Of a stretch of 8,862 bases of DNA, positions 6,477-8,862 are shown in pieces (position 1 is the first letter of the stretch; each line of letters starts with the position of its first letter). The notes under the pieces were generated by a model. It did not search any database. It was given only the letters and a program-made list of their open reading frames with translations, and was not told the origin of the DNA. Source of the DNA: Ignavibacteriota bacterium (lineage in GTDB: Bacteria; Bacteroidota; Ignavibacteria; Tepidaquicellales; Tepidaquicellaceae). A program made the position numbers and the translations under genes. The stretch is from positions 13,650-22,511 of the forward strand of contig PMIW01000091.1 in assembly GCA_003158365.1 (NCBI GenBank), given 5' to 3'.

Positions 6477-7073
6477 TTGCAAAAGGAAAAATTCAAATAT
6501 ATTTGCGGAATTGACGAAGCCGGCAGGGGTCCTTTAGCAGGCCCTGTTGTTGTTGCCTGTGTCATTTTTAACGGTGAAACAACAATAGAAGGTGTTAAGG
6601 ATTCAAAAAAACTATCTGAAAAAAAGCGTGAATTACTTTTTGATAAGATAATTAACTCCTGCCTGGAATATAAAATTGAACTTATCGATAATAAAACAAT
6701 CGATGAAATTAATATACTAAATGCCACAATGCTCGGAATGGAAAAGTGCCTTGAGGGTTTGCAAAACCGTAACTTTAAACTGCTCATAGACGGAAATTAT
6801 TTTAAGCTGAGAAACGAGATTCACAAAAATTATGATTATGAAACTATTATAGGCGGGGATGATAAAATTTTCGAAATATCCTGCGCATCCATTCTTGCTA
6901 AAGTCACACGTGACAGGCTGATGAAAGATTATGATAAAATATATCCGGAGTATTTATTTGCGAAACATAAAGGATATGGAACTAAAGAACATATGGATAG
7001 AATCAGACAATATGGTCTTTGCGACATACACCGTTTAACTTTTTGCAGAAAATTTTTACAGATTTCAATATGA
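6477..7073 (+). CDS. rnhB: Ribonuclease HII
   Basis: Endonuclease that cuts the RNA strand of RNA-DNA hybrids and starts the removal of single ribonucleotides from DNA. The 198 residues match the family in length. GIDEAGRGPLAGPVV (11-25) carries the metal ligands D13 and E14; LIDG gives D105; GGDDKIFEISCASILAKVTRD gives D128 and the conserved ASILAKV block; and HKGYGTKEH (164-172) is the usual C-terminal motif. Together these complete the DEDD active site. The start is a TTG: reading back in frame one meets TTT, TAC, TTA and AAA and then a TAA at 6462, with no ATG or GTG, and the first internal Met is at residue 85. No Shine-Dalgarno sequence is visible upstream. The stop overlaps the yraN start as ATGA, so the two form an operon. 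Confidence 0.96.
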   Translation: MQKEKFKYICGIDEAGRGPLAGPVVVACVIFNGETTIEGVKDSKKLSEKKRELLFDKIINSCLEYKIELIDNKTIDEINILNATMLGMEKCLEGLQNRNFKLLIDGNYFKLRNEIHKNYDYETIIGGDDKIFEISCASILAKVTRDRLMKDYDKIYPEYLFAKHKGYGTKEHMDRIRQYGLCDIHRLTFCRKFLQISI

Positions 7074-7438
7074 AACTGTTTACTAAGAAAGACCTGGGGG
7101 ATTACGGGGAAAAGCTCGCTAAAAACTATCTCTGCGATAAAAACCTGAAATTCATAGAAAAGAATTTCAGGTTTTATAAAAATGAAATTGATTTGATATT
7201 CTGTGATAAAAAAAACGAAATTATTATATTTGTAGAGGTGAAAACAAGGACCAGCAAGGCATTCGGAGAGCCGGAGGAAGCGATAAACAGCCATAAACGA
7301 TTGTATGTCAGGAGAGGTGCAAGAGGGTTCTTGATGAAAAATCCGAAATACAAAGACTATAATATAAGGTTTGATTCAGTTTCAGTATTTATGGGTAATG
7401 ATAAACCTGAAATCAATCATATCGAAAATGCTTTCTAA
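7070..7438 (+). CDS. yraN: YraN family (UPF0102) endonuclease-like protein
   Basis: A protein of 122 residues with a restriction-endonuclease-like (PD-(D/E)xK) fold; the family's cellular role is not established. Residues that match the fold are E14 in DYGEKLA, D41 in NEIDLI (usually GEIDLI) and E56/K58 in FVEVKTR, followed by the family-typical AFGEPEEAI and K76. I start it at the ATG at 7070, which overlaps the rnhB stop as ATGA and gives the usual N-terminus; a frame-open TTG 51 nt upstream (7019) would add 17 residues inside rnhB and is less likely. The link with rnhB is common in bacteria and hints at a DNA maintenance role. A perfect 14-bp inverted repeat lies inside the gene (7140-7175). 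The stop overlaps the hemW stop on the other strand. Confidence 0.92.
   Translation: MKLFTKKDLGDYGEKLAKNYLCDKNLKFIEKNFRFYKNEIDLIFCDKKNEIIIFVEVKTRTSKAFGEPEEAINSHKRLYVRRGARGFLMKNPKYKDYNIRFDSVSVFMGNDKPEINHIENAF
7140..7175. repeat. Perfect 14-bp inverted repeat inside yraN
   Basis: AAAACCTGAAATTC (7140-7153) and GAATTTCAGGTTTT (7162-7175) are exact reverse complements around an 8-nt loop (7154-7161). The A4 and T4 ends make it look like a bidirectional terminator, yet it sits in the coding sequence for NLKFIEKNFRF. Only the dyad itself is certain; any role in attenuation or RNA stability is inference. Confidence 0.75.
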
Positions 7439-8562
7439 AAATACCTCGCGCAAATTTCATCTGCCATTAAATATCCTTTTTCAGTTAAACTGTATAATTC
7501 ATTATTGAAATATCCCAGATTTTCCGATGTAATCTTTTCCAGTTGAACCGGGTAATCCTGTGCAAAATCTTTTCTGAATAATTTATTATATTTTTTTAAA
7601 TTCACACCCTTGCTTCTCAATCCCAGCATTATAAATTCTGTTTTCATTTCTTCTTCTGTTAGTATGTGTTCATTCTCGGCAGGTAATTCGTTTTTCTGAA
7701 TGCTTATATTATATTTAATAATATTTCTTACATTATTCCATCTCTTTCCATTGTAAAATGAATGTGCTGATGGTCCGAATCCAATGTAATTTTCATATTC
7801 CCAGTATTTGAGGTTATGCCGGGATTCAAATCCCTTCTTAGCGTAATTGGAAACCTCATAATGCTCATAGCCGTTTTTTTCAAGTTTATCCGAAAACATC
7901 AAATACAAATCCGATTCAAGGTTGTCATCATTCATAACAATTTTCTTTTTATCCATCATATTGTAAATCGGAGTCTCTTTTTCATAAATTAAAGTATATG
8001 CTGATATATGAGGAATCTCAAGCTGTAAAGTTTTGTCTAATGTATTTTCCAAACACGATATTTTTTGATTCGGAAGCGAATAAATCAAATCTATACTAAT
8101 ATTCTCAAATACTTTTTTTGCATTTTCGATTACTTCATATGCCTGCGAAGATGTATGCTCTCTCGTCAGGAACTTCAGTTCATCATCATTGAATGACTGA
8201 ACTCCAAAGCTGATGCGGTTTATCCCTGTTTCCTTCAGCAATTTAAATTTACCAGAATCAACAAAATCATCCGGGTTCGATTCAATTGTAATTTCACTTT
8301 CCGGTTCGATATTATAATACTTCTTAACTGTTTTAATAATGCTGTTAAGCTGCTCGGGAGTCAAAAGGGAAGGAGTGCCTCCTCCGATAAAGATTGTGTC
8401 GAATCTATCCTGCTTGTAAAATTCAGACTGGAGTATTATTTCCGTTTCAAGATTTTTTATATACCTCTCGACAATTTTAAGATTCGTTATTAAATAAAAA
8501 TCGCAATAATTGCATTTTTTCCCGCAAAATGGTATATGTATGTATATGCCCGAATGCCCCAA
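7435..8562 (-). CDS. hemW: Heme chaperone HemW (radical SAM, HemN-like)
   Basis: A radical SAM family protein that binds heme and is thought to deliver it to respiratory-chain proteins. The 375 residues are standard. The 4Fe-4S ligands are C13, C17 and C20 in PFCGKKCNYCDF (CX3CX2C followed by D-F); the extra Cys that marks true coproporphyrinogen dehydrogenase HemN is missing. Next come IGGGTPS (59-65) and ESNP (94-97) for SAM binding, ISFGVQSF (117-124), and the HNxxYW heme-binding motif in RHNLKYW (248-254), followed by IGFGPSAHSF. This argues for HemW rather than HemN, under which such genes are often mislabelled. The start is TTG: in frame upstream there are only ATT, AAT, ACT, GTA and AAA codons before a TAA at 8589-8587, and the CX3CX2C motif begins 12 residues later. 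No Shine-Dalgarno sequence is seen. The stop TAG overlaps the yraN stop. Confidence 0.95.
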   Translation of the reverse strand: MGHSGIYIHIPFCGKKCNYCDFYLITNLKIVERYIKNLETEIILQSEFYKQDRFDTIFIGGGTPSLLTPEQLNSIIKTVKKYYNIEPESEITIESNPDDFVDSGKFKLLKETGINRISFGVQSFNDDELKFLTREHTSSQAYEVIENAKKVFENISIDLIYSLPNQKISCLENTLDKTLQLEIPHISAYTLIYEKETPIYNMMDKKKIVMNDDNLESDLYLMFSDKLEKNGYEHYEVSNYAKKGFESRHNLKYWEYENYIGFGPSAHSFYNGKRWNNVRNIIKYNISIQKNELPAENEHILTEEEMKTEFIMLGLRSKGVNLKKYNKLFRKDFAQDYPVQLEKITSENLGYFNNELYSLTEKGYLMADEICARYF

Positions 8563-8638
8563 ATTAATAGTATTAATAATTACTTTTTATTAAACGTATT
8601 TTTTGTTAATTTATAATTAATAATATAAAATAAAAACC
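8563..8638. other. Divergent spacer between hemW and the exported-protein gene
   Basis: A 76-nt, almost pure A/T spacer that must start transcription both ways. On the plus strand TTGTTA (8603-8608) and TATAAA (8624-8629) lie 15 nt apart, a weak sigma-70-like pair, but in such AT-rich DNA this may be chance. No Shine-Dalgarno sequence precedes either start. Confidence 0.3.
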
Positions 8639-8862
8639 ATGAAAAGAATATCATTCTTTATTTCAGTTTTTATAATTTTTTTTATTTACCCTTCACTTTC
8701 AATCTCTAACCCTAATGACAGTCTCAGCACTCTTATTAATACTGTCATTAAAAATGTGAATAGCAGGGCAACGCCGATTGATAAGGTTCATTCTGAAGCT
8801 GATATAAACATTAAAACTTCCACAATGGACCAGAACGGGTTTATCGAGATAAAGTTACAGAG
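8639..8862 (+). CDS. Exported protein, start only (3' partial), possibly LolA-like
   Basis: An ATG at 8639 opens a frame that runs uninterrupted to the window edge (74 complete codons). The first about 22 residues look like a Sec signal peptide: MKRIS, then a hydrophobic run rich in Phe and Ile, then PSLSIS as a probable cleavage zone. The mature part begins with Asn/Ser-rich sequence, then a helix-like segment (LSTLINTVIKNVN) and an alternating strand-like stretch (ADINIKTS and GFIEIKLQ). Signal peptide, helix, then beta strands is the order seen in LolA-like or DUF4292-type proteins that handle outer-membrane lipoproteins, but too little is visible for a firm call. There is no lipobox Cys near the cleavage zone. 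It diverges from hemW. Confidence 0.65.
   Translation, partial: MKRISFFISVFIIFFIYPSLSISNPNDSLSTLINTVIKNVNSRATPIDKVHSEADINIKTSTMDQNGFIEIKLQ

Noticed and set aside
6477..6479. A frameshift or sequencing error upstream of rnhB as the cause of its TTG start
   Set aside because: The protein already begins at the family's usual position and the upstream frame closes 15 nt earlier, so no missing N-terminal segment is implied. A point error changing ATG to TTG cannot be excluded from one sequence.
7019..7069. A TTG at 7019 that would extend yraN by 17 residues inside rnhB
   Set aside because: The ATG at 7070 gives the normal YraN N-terminus and a common ATGA coupling overlap. The extra residues are just rnhB read in another frame and show no family match.
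7435..8562. Calling the radical SAM gene hemN (coproporphyrinogen III dehydrogenase)
   Set aside because: The cluster motif lacks the fourth Cys of HemN and the HNxxYW heme-binding motif is present, so HemW fits better.
1..8862. Search for a CRISPR array, transposase, phage genes, toxin-antitoxin pair, tRNA, rRNA, SRP RNA or riboswitch
   Set aside because: None was seen. No regularly spaced repeats, mobile-element terminal repeats or recognisable RNA gene features occur, and nearly all DNA is occupied by housekeeping genes.

Overview
This AT-rich window is bacterial chromosome made up almost entirely of housekeeping genes. The conserved block ffh-rpsP-khpA-rimM-trmD-rplS, a MutS2 tail, an NtrC-type response regulator, and a mix of genes with and without a Shine-Dalgarno sequence are compatible with the Ignavibacteria/Chlorobi side of the Bacteroidota (FCB) group. 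That placement is inferred from gene order and style, not from a tree.

Layout. 1-342 (+) is the C-terminal end of mutS2, followed after 6 nt by an orphan sigma-54-type response regulator (349-1701, +). This regulator runs tail-to-tail, with an 8-nt overlap, into a deoxynucleoside kinase (1694-2335, -). A hairpin terminator on the minus strand (2340-2368) separates the kinase from the minus-strand translation operon, which reads in transcription order ffh (6318-4963), rpsP (4833-4423), khpA (4351-4097), rimM (4087-3542), trmD (3536-2868), rplS (2827-2399). A 158-nt divergent spacer (6319-6476) lies between ffh and the plus-strand pair rnhB (6477-7073) and yraN (7070-7438), which share an ATGA overlap. 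yraN overlaps hemW (7435-8562, -) tail-to-tail by 4 nt. A new plus-strand gene for an exported protein starts at 8639 and leaves the window.

Function. The minus-strand operon combines protein targeting (Ffh), ribosomal proteins S16 and L19, 30S maturation (RimM), tRNA m1G37 methylation (TrmD) and an RNA-binding KH protein. The flanking genes deal with nucleic-acid maintenance (MutS2, RNase HII, YraN), deoxynucleoside salvage and heme handling.

I found no RNA genes, mobile elements, CRISPR or defence system, and no convincing undescribed multi-gene system. No gene-free stretch exceeds 160 nt. The points worth a second look are smaller: four of eleven gene starts are TTG; the regulator has lost the GAFTGA sigma-54 contact loop; a perfect 14-bp hairpin lies inside yraN; and a terminator U-tract runs into the start codon of the deoxynucleoside kinase.
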